This document shows positions 53,747 through 62,038 of a stretch of 64,000 nt of DNA, one piece after another. The notes under the pieces were generated by a model that made no database searches, had not been told where the DNA came from, and saw nothing but the letters and a program-made list of their open reading frames with translations. A program made the translations under genes and the position numbers. The stretch is from RDYJ01 sp034931405. Its GTDB lineage: Bacteria > Cyanobacteriota > Cyanobacteriia > Cyanobacteriales > Nostocaceae. The stretch is taken from positions 62,001-126,000 of the forward strand of contig NZ_JAYGHA010000014.1 of assembly GCF_034931405.1 (NCBI RefSeq). Direction: 5' to 3'. The first letter of the stretch is position 1. Each line of letters begins with the position of its first letter.

Positions 53747-54037
53747 ATGAAACAATATAAAACTATACAGCTACAATTGAAACCAGAAATAGAAGCTCGT
53801 CTGATTAACCAAGCTACTAAGCAAGGTTTATCAATTGAATTTTATCTTGAATCTTTGATTGAAAATAGTTTGAAAAATCACGAGGAAAAATCTTTTTCTC
53901 CAGTAACAACTGATGAAGATTGGGAAACAGAACTTATGAGTTTAATCAATAGTCCTGCTTTTGCTGTAGCACCACCACTTTTAGATGCAGCTATTAGTCG
54001 GGATAGTATTTATACCAGAGAAGATGAAATGTTATGA
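53747..54037 (+). CDS. VapB-like antitoxin
   Basis: 96 residues. N-terminal KTIQLQLKPEIEARLINQATKQGLSIEFYLESLIENSL resembles a ribbon-helix-helix, the C-terminus (SRDSIYTREDEML) is acidic and probably contacts the toxin. The stop overlaps the toxin start as ATGA, a sign of coupling. Confidence 0.85.
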   Translation: MKQYKTIQLQLKPEIEARLINQATKQGLSIEFYLESLIENSLKNHEEKSFSPVTTDEDWETELMSLINSPAFAVAPPLLDAAISRDSIYTREDEML

Positions 54038-54474
54038 AATATCTGGTAGATACTAATATTTTACTGCGTTTGGTACAAAAAAATAGTCCCATGCACCTTG
54101 ATACTCAAAGGGCAATTTTAACGCTCAAAAAACAAGGTGAATTTTTATGTATTATTCCACAAAATATAATTGAATTTTGGGCTGTTGCTACAAGACCTCT
54201 AGATAAAAATGGGTTAGGTTTATCTATCACTCAAGCTGAAGAAGAAAGCGCAAAACTGAAAAAGATATTTATATTGGAATTGGATATACCACAAATTTTT
54301 ACTGAGTGGGAATCTCTGGTTATTCAATATCAAGTGATGGGAAAACAGGTACATGATGCTCGTTTAGTAGGGGCTATGTTAGCTCATAATATTACACATT
54401 TATTGACATTTAATGCTGATGATTTTAAACGGTTTTCGGATATTGTAGTTGTTGATCCACGTAGTGTTGTTTAA
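54034..54474 (+). CDS. VapC-type PIN toxin
   Basis: 146 residues. PIN residues: D6 in MKYLVDTNILLRL, E47 in NIIEFWAV, D108 in VHDARLVGAML and FNADDF (D130). The start overlaps the antitoxin stop by four bases. Predicted Mg-dependent RNase acting on tRNA or rRNA. Confidence 0.92.
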   Translation: MKYLVDTNILLRLVQKNSPMHLDTQRAILTLKKQGEFLCIIPQNIIEFWAVATRPLDKNGLGLSITQAEEESAKLKKIFILELDIPQIFTEWESLVIQYQVMGKQVHDARLVGAMLAHNITHLLTFNADDFKRFSDIVVVDPRSVV

Positions 54475-54688
54475 TTACAAGAGATCGCACCTCCTCAACC
54501 TTCCCAAAAGCGATACCTTCGGTAAGCTATCTCTTCGAGACGCTACGCGAACGCTAACGCACCCCCTCAACCTCCTAAACAGCGATTCCTACGGAGCGCT
54601 TCGCTATCGCACCCCCTTCAACTTCCCAAAAAGCATATAATGACTTATAATAAATTAATATGGAAATAAAATTTGTAGGGTTACAGTA
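54475..54688. repeat. Island spacer with GCGATTCC/CTATCGC repeats
   Basis: One full 30-base repeat (about 54582) and two partial variants (GCGATACCTTCGG, CTACGCGAACGCTAACGC) between modules. No gene. Confidence 0.8.
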
Positions 54689-55021
54689 ATGCAATTAGAA
54701 GGTTATTTTGACTTTATCTCAGAAGCAGATATTCGACTGAAAGGACACCGTATTGGTATTGATAATGTACTTGATCATTATTTAGAAGGATATACACCAG
54801 AAGAAATCGGTGCTAATTTTCCTGATTTGAGTTTAGAGCAAATTTACGCGACCATTACTTATTATTTACATAATCGTCCTCAAGTTGATTCTTATCTTTC
54901 TAATTTGGCAAAATATCGAGAACAACGTTATCAAGAATCAATTACTCGTCCTTCAGCTTTGTTACAAAGATTGAGAAACTTAAAAAGTACAAAATCTCAA
55001 CAGCAGGTAAGTATTTTGTGA
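54689..55021 (+). CDS. DUF433 antitoxin (second type)
   Basis: 110 residues. ISEADIRLKGHRIGIDNVLDHYLEGYTPEEIGANFPDLSLEQIYATITYYL is a DUF433 core, longer and distant from the first copy at 52917. A C-terminal basic tail (YREQRYQESITRPSALLQRLRNLKSTKSQQ) follows. Its stop overlaps the toxin GTG start (GTGA). Confidence 0.85.
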   Translation: MQLEGYFDFISEADIRLKGHRIGIDNVLDHYLEGYTPEEIGANFPDLSLEQIYATITYYLHNRPQVDSYLSNLAKYREQRYQESITRPSALLQRLRNLKSTKSQQQVSIL

Positions 55022-55320
55022 AGGTACGTTTTTTACTGGATGAAAATTTGCCACCTCGTCTGAAGTTAGCTATTTTAAGATTAAATTCCGAAATAGATAT
55101 TTTGCGTGTGGGTGAAGATAATGCACCACCAACAGGTACTTTAGATCCTGAGATTTTGCGTTATTTACAATTATCTCAAAGAGTTTTAGTAACAGATAAT
55201 CGTGCTAGTATGCCAGGACATTTGGAAGCACATTGGGGAGAAGGTGGCCATATTTGGGGTTTATTTTGGTTGCGTCCCCGAACACCAATGGGTAAGTTAC
55301 ACTTGCTGATTCTGATCTGA
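55018..55320 (+). CDS. DUF5615 PIN-like toxin, possibly truncated
   Basis: 100 residues from GTG 55018. FLLDENLPPRLKLAIL (D8), VGEDNAPPTGTLDPEILRYLQ and RVLVTDNRASMPGHL (D60) are present. The protein stops shortly after the WLRPRTPMGKLHL strand, about 15-25 residues earlier than usual, where the DNA runs into a block (CTGATATACTGATAATATG) that also sits upstream of the module at 57305. The end may have been replaced by recombination. Confidence 0.8.
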   Translation: MKVRFLLDENLPPRLKLAILRLNSEIDILRVGEDNAPPTGTLDPEILRYLQLSQRVLVTDNRASMPGHLEAHWGEGGHIWGLFWLRPRTPMGKLHLLILI

Positions 55321-55360
55321 TATACTGATAATATGTAAAAATAATCAAATCTAGTATTTT

Positions 55361-55663
55361 ATGATTAATAATAACCAACTCATCACAGAAACATCCTCAA
55401 CTACACCCTGGAATGATTTATTATTAGAAATTGCCCAAACTCCAGAAGAATATATACCAGAAATATTGGAAATTGTCCGTTTATTTCGTCAAAATTTGAT
55501 CAATAAACCAACAACTTTGATAAACACAGAAAAACACAAATTAAACTGGCAAGAATTTATTAATCAAACAGCAGGAAGTTGTGCTGATGATCCAATTATT
55601 CTGGATGATTTAGGTATTGATGATAGCTTAGATGACAGTTTAGAAGAAATGATTAATTGCTAG
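55361..55663 (+). CDS. Antitoxin, N-terminal platform shared with the module at 57305
   Basis: 100 residues. The first 53 (MINNNQLITETSSTTPWNDLLLEI, TPEEYIPEILEIVRLFRQ) are about two-thirds identical to the antitoxin at 57305, while the rest (acidic, DDPIILDDLGIDDSLDDSLEEM) is different. The toxin gene starts 13 bases downstream. Family not named; the antitoxin role is inferred from position. Confidence 0.8.
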   Translation: MINNNQLITETSSTTPWNDLLLEIAQTPEEYIPEILEIVRLFRQNLINKPTTLINTEKHKLNWQEFINQTAGSCADDPIILDDLGIDDSLDDSLEEMINC

Positions 55664-55675
55664 GAATACAAACTG

Positions 55676-56077
55676 ATGAAATATTTATTAGATAGTAATG
55701 TTTGTATTCAATATCTTAATCAAAGATCAGAAAAAATTATTCAGCGTCTTCAAGATTTGTCTGATATAGATATAGTAGTTTGTTCTATTGTGAAGGCTGA
55801 GTTATTTTATGGTGCAATGAGAACAAATAATCCTGCGAAAACTCTGCAAAAGCAGCAGGAATTTTTAAATCGTTTTATTTCTTTGAAGTTTGATGATGAA
55901 TGTGCCGTAATTTATGGTGAAATTCGTAGTAAATTGGCTGCTAAAGGTACTCCTATAGGAAATAATGATTTACATATTGCTGCTATTGCTATAGCTAATA
56001 ATTTAACTTTAATTACTCACAATACTAGAGAATTTAGTAGGATTGATAATTTAAAATTAGAAGATTGGGAGATTTAG
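55676..56077 (+). CDS. VapC-type PIN toxin
   Basis: 133 residues, VapC4-like: D6 (YLLDSNVCIQYL), E42 (KAELFYGA), D98 (IGNNDLHIAAIAI), N116/E119 (THNTREF). A truncated copy of its C-terminus lies at 52515-52611. Full-length and apparently functional. Confidence 0.93.
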   Translation: MKYLLDSNVCIQYLNQRSEKIIQRLQDLSDIDIVVCSIVKAELFYGAMRTNNPAKTLQKQQEFLNRFISLKFDDECAVIYGEIRSKLAAKGTPIGNNDLHIAAIAIANNLTLITHNTREFSRIDNLKLEDWEI

Positions 56078-56273
56078 TAAACAGCGATTCCTACGGAGTG
56101 CTTCGCTATCGCACCCCGTCAACCCCCCAAACAGCGATTCCTACCGAGCGCTTCGCTATCGCACTCCCCAAATATCACTTCTAACTTACATAGGAGAGTG
56201 ACAGGTGAGTTACGCTAACACATATCTTCCTTAAATTGTGATATACTCGATAAATTGAGAGGTTGAGTTAATA
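56078..56273. repeat. Island spacer repeats plus shared upstream block
   Basis: Two 30-base repeats (about 56085 and 56132). The last 65 bases (GAGTTACGCTAACACATATC onward) recur almost unchanged before the second mazEF copy at 59471-59536. Confidence 0.85.
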
Positions 56274-56516
56274 ATGGAAACGCAAGAAATTCTTCAATCT
56301 TTGCCAAAACTCAGTATCAATGAACGCTTGAAAATAGCTGAATTTGCCTTACAATTGGTTAATCAACAACAAGAATTTTTAACAAAAGAACAGCAAAAAC
56401 ATCAATTAGCATTAGCAGCTATTACAGCTATTGAAGATTATGCAAATGATGGTGAATTAAATGTTTTCTCCGATTTAGATGGAGAAGATTTTTATGAATA
56501 TCCAGATGAAGATTAA
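56274..56516 (+). CDS. Antitoxin of MazF-type module, copy 1
   Basis: 80 residues, helical and acidic at the end (DLDGEDFYEYPDED). It differs from the copy at 59537 at only three residues. No clear DNA-binding fold is visible. The MazF toxin gene follows after 17 bases, so the antitoxin role is by position. Confidence 0.82.
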   Translation: METQEILQSLPKLSINERLKIAEFALQLVNQQQEFLTKEQQKHQLALAAITAIEDYANDGELNVFSDLDGEDFYEYPDED

Positions 56517-56533
56517 CAGAATTTGTTAAATTT

Positions 56534-56884
56534 ATGTATAGAGGTGAAGTCTGGTTAGTTAATTTAGATCCAACTGTAGGCACAGAAATTAGTAAAAAAC
56601 GTCCTTGTATTATAGTTAATAATAATGCCATTGGTATTTTACCTTTAAAGGTGATTGTTCCGATTACAGATTGGAAAGAACGATATTCTATCAGACCTTG
56701 GATGGTAAAATTAGAACCAAATATAGAGAATAGTTTGGCAAAAGTTTCTAGTGTTGATACTTTTCAAATCCGTTCTGTTTCAGAAACACGATTAATTAGA
56801 AAATTAGGTCAACTTTCTGAATCAGAAATGCAGCTTATTTCTCAAGCATTAGCTGTGGTGTTAAGTCTTTCTCTGTCAACGTGA
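56534..56884 (+). CDS. mazF: MazF/PemK endoribonuclease toxin, copy 1
   Basis: 116 residues. YRGEVWLVNLDPTVGTEISKKRPCIIVNN is the PemK/MazF opening with the catalytic Arg (KKRP), and the later VSSVDTFQIRSVSETRLIRKLG strand and helix are complete. It differs from copy 2 (59797) at four residues (N/D, A/G, N/T, I/T). Confidence 0.94.
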   Translation: MYRGEVWLVNLDPTVGTEISKKRPCIIVNNNAIGILPLKVIVPITDWKERYSIRPWMVKLEPNIENSLAKVSSVDTFQIRSVSETRLIRKLGQLSESEMQLISQALAVVLSLSLST

Positions 56885-57304
56885 GATCGCACCCCTTAAC
56901 TCCCCAAACATCCTTTTTTAACGAACCGCAGAGACACAGAGGACACAGAGAAAGAGCGATTCCTACGGAGCGCTTCGCTATCGCACTCCCTCAACTCCCC
57001 AAACATCTTTTTTTAACGAACCACAGAGACACAGAGGACACAGAGAAAGAGCGATTCCTACGGAGCGCTTCGCTATCGCACTCCCTCAACTCCCAAACAG
57101 CGAACTGCTTGCAGCAGCGCTTACGCTATCGCATCCCCTCAACCTCGCCAAACAGCGATAGCGTTCGCGGTAGCGTCTCGAAGAGATAGCACTCCGCAGG
57201 AATCACTTAGATCATCGTAGTTATCACATTTTATAAATTTCAGACATTGCTTATTCTGATCCGATATACTGGTAATATGTAAAAATAATCAAATCTATAA
57301 TTTT
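56885..57304. repeat. Island spacer repeats
   Basis: Two 30-base repeats (about 56956, 57051), ACAGAGA-type octamer blocks with AACGAACCACAGAG (56920, 57015), a GCGAACTGCTTGCAGCAGCGC palindrome (57098) and the block GATATACTGGTAATATG (57262) also present before the module at 55361. Confidence 0.85.
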
Positions 57305-57634
57305 ATGATTAACAATCACCAATCCATTACAACTAAATCATCAGCAAAAACCCGCAATGATCTATTACTAGAAATTGAACATACTCCAGAAGAATATATA
57401 CCTGAATTACTACAAATTGTCCGGTTATTTCGTCAAAGTGTCACGATGAAACAGACATCTTTGAAAAACTGGGAAAATGTTATTAATGAAATTAATGAAA
57501 GTGATGCAATTAAAAAAGAACACAGAAAAACTAATATTAAAAGATTGTTCGAGTCATGGAATGAATCAGATGAACAACAAGAACAACAAGAAACTTTGGA
57601 AATTATTGAATCCATGAATGGTATTTCAATTTAA
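57305..57634 (+). CDS. Antitoxin, shares N-terminus with the module at 55361
   Basis: 109 residues. The first half (DLLLEI..TPEEYIPELLQIVRLFRQ) matches the antitoxin at 55361; the second half is different (KNWENVINEINESDAIKKEHRKTNIKRLFESWNE) and pairs with a different toxin. This is a good example of module shuffling. The toxin begins six bases downstream. Confidence 0.8.
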   Translation: MINNHQSITTKSSAKTRNDLLLEIEHTPEEYIPELLQIVRLFRQSVTMKQTSLKNWENVINEINESDAIKKEHRKTNIKRLFESWNESDEQQEQQETLEIIESMNGISI

Positions 57635-57640
57635 AATAAA

Positions 57641-58090
57641 ATGAGTAAGGTTATTGTTTTAAATTCTGCACCTGTGGGATTAATTACTAATCCTAAAGCG
57701 AATCCTCTAGCTGTGCAATGTCAAGAATGGTTTTATAGTCTTTTTGAAAGAGGTTATGAAGTAATTTTACCAGAAATTATAGATTATGAAATTAGACGGG
57801 AATTATTAAGAGCAAATAAGTTATCAGGAATTAGAAAACTGAATCAACTTAAATCAGAAATTATTTATCTTCCTATTACCACAGAAGTAATGTTAAAAGC
57901 CGCAGAATTATGGGCTGAAGTGAGAAACAAAGGTAAATCTACAGCAGATAATAAAGCTTTAGATGGTGATGTTATTTTAGCTGCTCAATCTATTTTAGTC
58001 GCTAATTATGGAAATGAGGTAATTATTGCAACGAGTAATAAAAAGCATCTTTCTCTTTTTATTGATGCTAGAGAATGGCAAGAAATTTAA
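57641..58090 (+). CDS. PIN-domain toxin of another subtype
   Basis: 149 residues. SKVIVLNSAPVGLITNPK occupies the first PIN strand, with N8 at the position of the usual first aspartate. PEIIDYEIRRELLR (E50, E54), DGDVILAAQSIL (D108, D110) and ATSNKKHL complete the fold. The N8 change may alter metal binding or be normal for this subfamily. Confidence 0.85.
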   Translation: MSKVIVLNSAPVGLITNPKANPLAVQCQEWFYSLFERGYEVILPEIIDYEIRRELLRANKLSGIRKLNQLKSEIIYLPITTEVMLKAAELWAEVRNKGKSTADNKALDGDVILAAQSILVANYGNEVIIATSNKKHLSLFIDAREWQEI

Positions 58091-58436
58091 ACGGTGAGAG
58101 CGATCGCACTCCCTCACTCCCCAAACAGCTATCGCACTCCCTCACTCCCCAAACAGCGATTCCTACGGAGCGCTTCGCTATCGCACCCCCTCAACCTCCC
58201 AAACAGCGAACTGCTTGCAGCAGCGCTTACGCTATCGCATCCCCTCAACCTCCCAATACCCTTTTTTAACGAACCACAGAGACACAGAGAACACAGCGTA
58301 AGAGCGATCGCACTCCCTCAACTTCCCAAACAGCGATCGCACTCCCTCAACTTCCCAAAAGCAATTATTCATCTTTATTAAACTGGTACGTCTGACTCCC
58401 CCTACGGTAAAATATCCTTAGTTCAAGGAATTGGCT
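58091..58436. repeat. Island spacer repeats
   Basis: Contains CAGCTATCGCACTCCCTCA units, one 30-base repeat (about 58155), the GCGAACTGCTTGCAGCAGCGC palindrome and GCGATCGC units. Open frames through it are repeat artefacts. Confidence 0.85.
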
Positions 58437-58604
58437 ATGAAAATAAAAGCAATTATTTGGGAAGAAGACGGTGTATGGTGTGGTTCTGTACCAGCTTTAC
58501 CAGGATGTCATACCTGGGGTGAAAGTTACGAACATTTGTTAGAAATGTTGAAAGATGCTGTTCAAGGTTGGTTAGAACTTGCTAGTCAACAAGAATTGGA
58601 TTAA
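58437..58604 (+). CDS. HicB-like small protein
   Basis: 55 residues from ATG 58437. KIKAIIWEEDGVWCGSVPALPGCHTWGESYEHLLEMLKDAVQGWLE is the partial RNase-H-like fold of HicB (GxWxxxVPxLPGCxTxGxTxEEAxxNxxEA). No HicA toxin and no DNA-binding tail are adjacent, so it is either an orphan antitoxin or a remnant. AAGGAATTGGCT precedes the ATG. Confidence 0.85.
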   Translation: MKIKAIIWEEDGVWCGSVPALPGCHTWGESYEHLLEMLKDAVQGWLELASQQELD

Positions 58605-58614
58605 ATTTTATATA

Positions 58615-58650
58615 GTTAATGATGATGGAATTGGTATTTTACCAAGGAGA
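58615..58650 (+). pseudogene. Mini-fragment of mazF
   Basis: About 33 bases reading VNDDGIGILP and then a GGAG ribosome site. They match the MazF copy at 59876 (VNDNGIGILPL) almost exactly, so recombination between modules has left a scar directly before the DUF29 gene. Confidence 0.65.
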
Positions 58651-58655
58651 AAACT

Positions 58656-59111
58656 ATGACACATCAATCTATGATATTAACTAATAATCTTTATGCAGAA
58701 GATTATAATTTATGGATTGAAAAAACCGCTTCTTTATTAAAGAATAAGCAGTTTTTAGAATTAGAATTAGAAAATTTAATTGAAGAAATCGAAAGTATGG
58801 GAAGAAGTGAAAAAAATGCTTTAAAAAGTAATTTACGAGTTTTAATTATGCACTTGCTTAAATACAAGTTTCAACCTCAAAACAGGTCAAATAGTTGGTT
58901 GTATACAATATATGAACATCGTCAAAGATTACAAGAAACGTTTTTAGATAGTCCTAGTTTAAAAGGCTATTATCTAGAAGTTTTGGATAATTGTTATCAA
59001 CACGCTCGTAAAGAAGCATCTATTGAAACTGGACTTCCTTTATCTATTTTTCCTCAAGATAATCCTTTTTCCTCTGATGAAATTTTAGATGCTGACTTTT
59101 TTCCAGTTTAA
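58656..59111 (+). CDS. DUF29 family protein
   Basis: 151 residues. LYAEDYNLWIEKTASLLKNKQFLELELENLIEEIESMGRSEKNALKSNLRVLIMHLLKYKFQPQNRSNSW is the DUF29 core; a helical bundle is predicted. DUF29 genes are often found next to toxin-antitoxin modules in cyanobacteria, and an antitoxin-like or toxin-like role is suspected but not shown. Confidence 0.9.
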   Translation: MTHQSMILTNNLYAEDYNLWIEKTASLLKNKQFLELELENLIEEIESMGRSEKNALKSNLRVLIMHLLKYKFQPQNRSNSWLYTIYEHRQRLQETFLDSPSLKGYYLEVLDNCYQHARKEASIETGLPLSIFPQDNPFSSDEILDADFFPV

Positions 59112-59536
59112 TTATATTTGTTGTTCTGTGCGATCGCCTACAATAACCTACGCGATCGCACCCCTCCAACTTCCCAAAAGCGATCGCACCCATGAACTCC
59201 CCAAAAGCTCTTTTTTACTCACGCAGAGACGGAGAGAACGCAGAGGATCGCACCCCCTCAACCTCCCAAAAGCGATCGCACCCCTAAACTCCCCAAACAG
59301 CGATCGCACCCTTCAACTCCCCAAACAGCGATCGCACCCTTCAACCTCCCAAACAGCGATTCCTACGGAGCGCTTCGCTATCGCATCCCCTCAACCTCCC
59401 AAACAGCGATTCCTACGGAGCGCTTCGCTATCGCACCCCCTCAACTCCCCAAATAGAAAAGCGATAAGATGAGTTACGCTAACACATATCTTACTTAAAC
59501 TGTGATATACTTAATAAATTGAGAGGTCGAGTTAAT
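59112..59536. repeat. Island spacer: GCGATCGCACCC units and 30-base repeats
   Basis: About eight CGATCGCACCC...CCCCAAA units with spacing of 30-35 bases and two 30-base repeats (about 59356 and 59404). Spacing is regular, but there are no unique spacers, so it is not a CRISPR array. Confidence 0.85.
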
Positions 59537-59779
59537 ATGGAAACGCAAGAAATTCTTCAATCTTTGCCAAAACTCAGTATCAATGAACGCTTGAAAATAG
59601 CTGAATTTGCTTTACAATTGGTTAATGAACAACAAGAATTTTTAACAAAAGAACAGCAAAAACATCAATTAGCATTAGCAGCTATTACAGCTATTGAAGA
59701 TTATGCAAATGATAGTGAATTAAATGTTTTCTCCGATTTAGATGGAGAAGATTTTTATGACTATCCAGATGAAGATTAA
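59537..59779 (+). CDS. Antitoxin of MazF-type module, copy 2
   Basis: 80 residues from ATG 59537. Compared with copy 1 (56274): Q/E, G/S and E/D changes only. It arose by duplication of a segment of about 660 bases that includes 65 bases upstream. Confidence 0.82.
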   Translation: METQEILQSLPKLSINERLKIAEFALQLVNEQQEFLTKEQQKHQLALAAITAIEDYANDSELNVFSDLDGEDFYDYPDED

Positions 59780-59796
59780 CAGAATTTGTGAAACTT

Positions 59797-60147
59797 ATGT
59801 ATAGAGGTGAAGTCTGGTTAGTTAATTTAGATCCAACTGTAGGCACAGAAATTAGTAAAAAACGTCCTTGTATTATAGTTAATGATAATGGAATTGGTAT
59901 TTTACCTTTAAAGGTGATTGTTCCGATTACAGATTGGAAAGAACGATATTCTATTAGACCTTGGATGGTAAAATTAGAACCAACTACAGAGAATAGTTTG
60001 GCAAAAGTTTCTAGTGTTGATACTTTTCAAATCCGTTCTGTTTCAGAAACACGATTAATTAGAAAATTAGGTCAACTTTCTGAATCAGAAATGCAGCTTA
60101 TTTCTCAAGCATTAGCTGTGGTGTTAAGTCTTTCTCTGTCAACGTGA
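59797..60147 (+). CDS. mazF: MazF/PemK endoribonuclease toxin, copy 2
   Basis: 116 residues from ATG 59797, four residues different from copy 1. All catalytic residues are kept (KKRPCIIV, SSVDTFQIRS). Both copies look active, so the duplication is recent. Confidence 0.94.
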   Translation: MYRGEVWLVNLDPTVGTEISKKRPCIIVNDNGIGILPLKVIVPITDWKERYSIRPWMVKLEPTTENSLAKVSSVDTFQIRSVSETRLIRKLGQLSESEMQLISQALAVVLSLSLST

Positions 60148-60590
60148 GATCGCACCCCCCCTCAACTCCCCAAATAGCGATCGCACCCCTCCAACTTCCC
60201 AAACAGCGATCGCACCCTTCAACCCCCCCAAACAGTGATCGCATCCCCTCAACTCCCAAAAAGCGATCGCACCCCTCCCCTCAACTTCCCAAACATTCTT
60301 TTTTTAACGAACCACAGAGACACAGAGAACACAGAGAAAGAGCGATCGCACCCCTCCAACTTCCCAAAAGCGATCGCACTCCCTCAACCCCCCAAACAGC
60401 GATCGCACCCCTTCAACTTCCCAACATCCTTTTTTAACGAACCACGAAGACACGAAGAGCGCGAAGGTAAGAAATAATAAAAGAGCTATCGCACACCTTA
60501 CCCCAGCTATCACTTTTTTTACCTCATGCAAGGTTTATAAATTACACAACATAGCTATAATAAATAACATAGTGTTATTTAGTCTTTTTT
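60148..60590. repeat. Island spacer: GCGATCGCACCC units
   Basis: About eight GCGATCGCA units, an AACGAACCACAGAGACACAG block (60306) and a final AACGAACCACGAAGACACGA block (60436). Right border of the island; the DNA after about 60475 is free of these repeats. Confidence 0.85.
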
Positions 60591-60992
60591 ATGTCAAACT
60601 ACCCTAAATACTGTAGAGATAAGGCAAGAGAAGAATTGCCGGGAATGATAGGTACAGGTGCGGCTTCTAGTGCTGTACCAGTTCCAGGTGCTTTTACTGT
60701 AGGAACAACTGCTGTACAACTTTATGTGGTAAAGCGTATAGCGGAAATATATGGAGTTAATGTTGAAGAACTGCCAGGGGGTGTAAAGGCTGTTGTCACT
60801 GCTGTTATGGCTTTAGGTATAGGTAGTACACTGGGTACATTGGCAGGGGAAGCAGCAAGTTTTATACCTGTAGTTGGATGGTTAGCAAAACCTGCTATTG
60901 GTGCAGCTACAACCAAGGCATTTGGTGAAGCTACTATTACATATTTTGAGAAAATATATCCAGATAAAGTTTATATTCCTGAAACTATGTAA
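60591..60992 (+). CDS. Small glycine/alanine-rich membrane-associated protein, unknown function
   Basis: 133 residues: SNYPKYCRDKAREELPGMIGTGAASSAVPVPGAFTVGTTAVQLYVVKRIAEIYGVNVEE, then two glycine/alanine-rich hydrophobic stretches (GGVKAVVTAVMALGIGSTLGTLAG and FIPVVGWLAKPAIGAATTKAFGEATI). The hairpin of two helices and GxG spacing recall the DUF697/YcjF group, which is a weak comparison. It precedes the GIY-YIG-type gene by 145 bases on the same strand. Confidence 0.65.
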   Translation: MSNYPKYCRDKAREELPGMIGTGAASSAVPVPGAFTVGTTAVQLYVVKRIAEIYGVNVEELPGGVKAVVTAVMALGIGSTLGTLAGEAASFIPVVGWLAKPAIGAATTKAFGEATITYFEKIYPDKVYIPETM

Positions 60993-61137
60993 AGTTGATA
61001 TGTTGATAGGTTGGATTGAAAAAAGTGAAATATAACAAATAGCAAATATCTGTTGTGTTTATATTGTATTACTTTTCATTTTCAAGCCAACCAAGCCAAC
61101 GTGCATAAATTTCGTCAATTGAGGTAATTGTGAGAAT

Positions 61138-62016
61138 ATGAATAATACAGATTTAGGCTATATCTACATTTTAGAAAATCCTGCCTTTAAGGATAACTTA
61201 CTAAAAATTGGTTATACCACAAAAGATCCTAAATTAAGAGCAAAAGAACTATATCAAGGAAAAACAGGTGTACCTGGTGAATTTCAAGTTGTTTATAAGG
61301 AAGATGTTCCTAATTATGAAATGGCTGAGGATATGATACACAATAAACTTAAGGAATTTCGCTATAATTCACGAAGGGAGTTTTTTAAGTTACCTATACA
61401 AGAAGCAATATCAAAAATCCAGTCGGTAACTCAAAGGGAAATATACACTACAATTACAGAAAAAGATGTCATGATTTTTAATGGAAGTATGACATTAAGA
61501 TGGTTCTGCTATCCAGGAGATTTTATTTTCATTGTGCGTTATAAAACATTCATAGATAGCCTAGAAATGACTCCTAGTATTATTGATATATTGAAATGTA
61601 AAGAAGGCGATCAGATATTAATAAGTAATAGACCAGGAAAAGAAGTTTATTTAAGTGATGATGAGTTCATTAGTTTAGATATTGATCAATCTATAAATGG
61701 GTCGCTTCACCATATATTTAATATTTTTGCAGGTGATAAAATTGCTTGGCTAGGTAGACCTAGAGAAAGATGTAAACAATCAGAAGAATACTCAATTATC
61801 TGTATTTTAGATTGCCATGATAATGGTCATTTTGCAGGATTTTCAGCCCCTAGTACAGTCAGGTTGATTGACGGACTACCATTACCATTCGGCGGCCTAC
61901 CATTACCATTCGGATATATTGATTCATTAGAAAATCAACCATCTGAACTGATGCGTCAGGCTTTTATGAAAATAAAAAGATTAGGTATACCTAGAAACTG
62001 GAGTCCTGAAAGGTAA
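61138..62016 (+). CDS. T5orf172/GIY-YIG-type nuclease domain fused to an unknown domain
   Basis: 292 residues. Residues 5-95 are a T5orf172 (GIY-YIG superfamily) domain: GYIYILENPAFKDNLLKIGYTTKDPKLRAKEL, GVPGEFQVVYKEDV, the E in YEMAEDMIHNKL and RYNSRREFFKL. Residues 96-292 are a beta-rich region that I cannot assign (PGDFIFIVRYKTFI, DQILISNRPGKEVYLSDDEF, YSIICILDCHDNGHFAGF), with an in-tandem GLPLPFGGLPLPFG repeat from a duplicated 21 bases. The next gene begins 22 bases later. Such fusions of a nuclease with an unknown sensor are typical of defence genes (inference). Confidence 0.8.
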   Translation: MNNTDLGYIYILENPAFKDNLLKIGYTTKDPKLRAKELYQGKTGVPGEFQVVYKEDVPNYEMAEDMIHNKLKEFRYNSRREFFKLPIQEAISKIQSVTQREIYTTITEKDVMIFNGSMTLRWFCYPGDFIFIVRYKTFIDSLEMTPSIIDILKCKEGDQILISNRPGKEVYLSDDEFISLDIDQSINGSLHHIFNIFAGDKIAWLGRPRERCKQSEEYSIICILDCHDNGHFAGFSAPSTVRLIDGLPLPFGGLPLPFGYIDSLENQPSELMRQAFMKIKRLGIPRNWSPER

Positions 62017-62038
62017 TTCGTATATACTTACTGGTATA

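Noticed and set aside
60144..60477. Open frames rich in Ser, Pro, Thr and Arg (also at 56881, 58075, 58094 and 59089)
   Set aside because: They are translations of the GCGATCGC and ACAGAGA spacer repeats and do not have consistent starts.
59112..60480. Regularly spaced GCGATCGCACCC units that look like a CRISPR array
   Set aside because: The units are short, spacing varies and the intervening DNA is itself repetitive (CCTCAACTTCCCAAA). There are no unique spacers and no cas genes.
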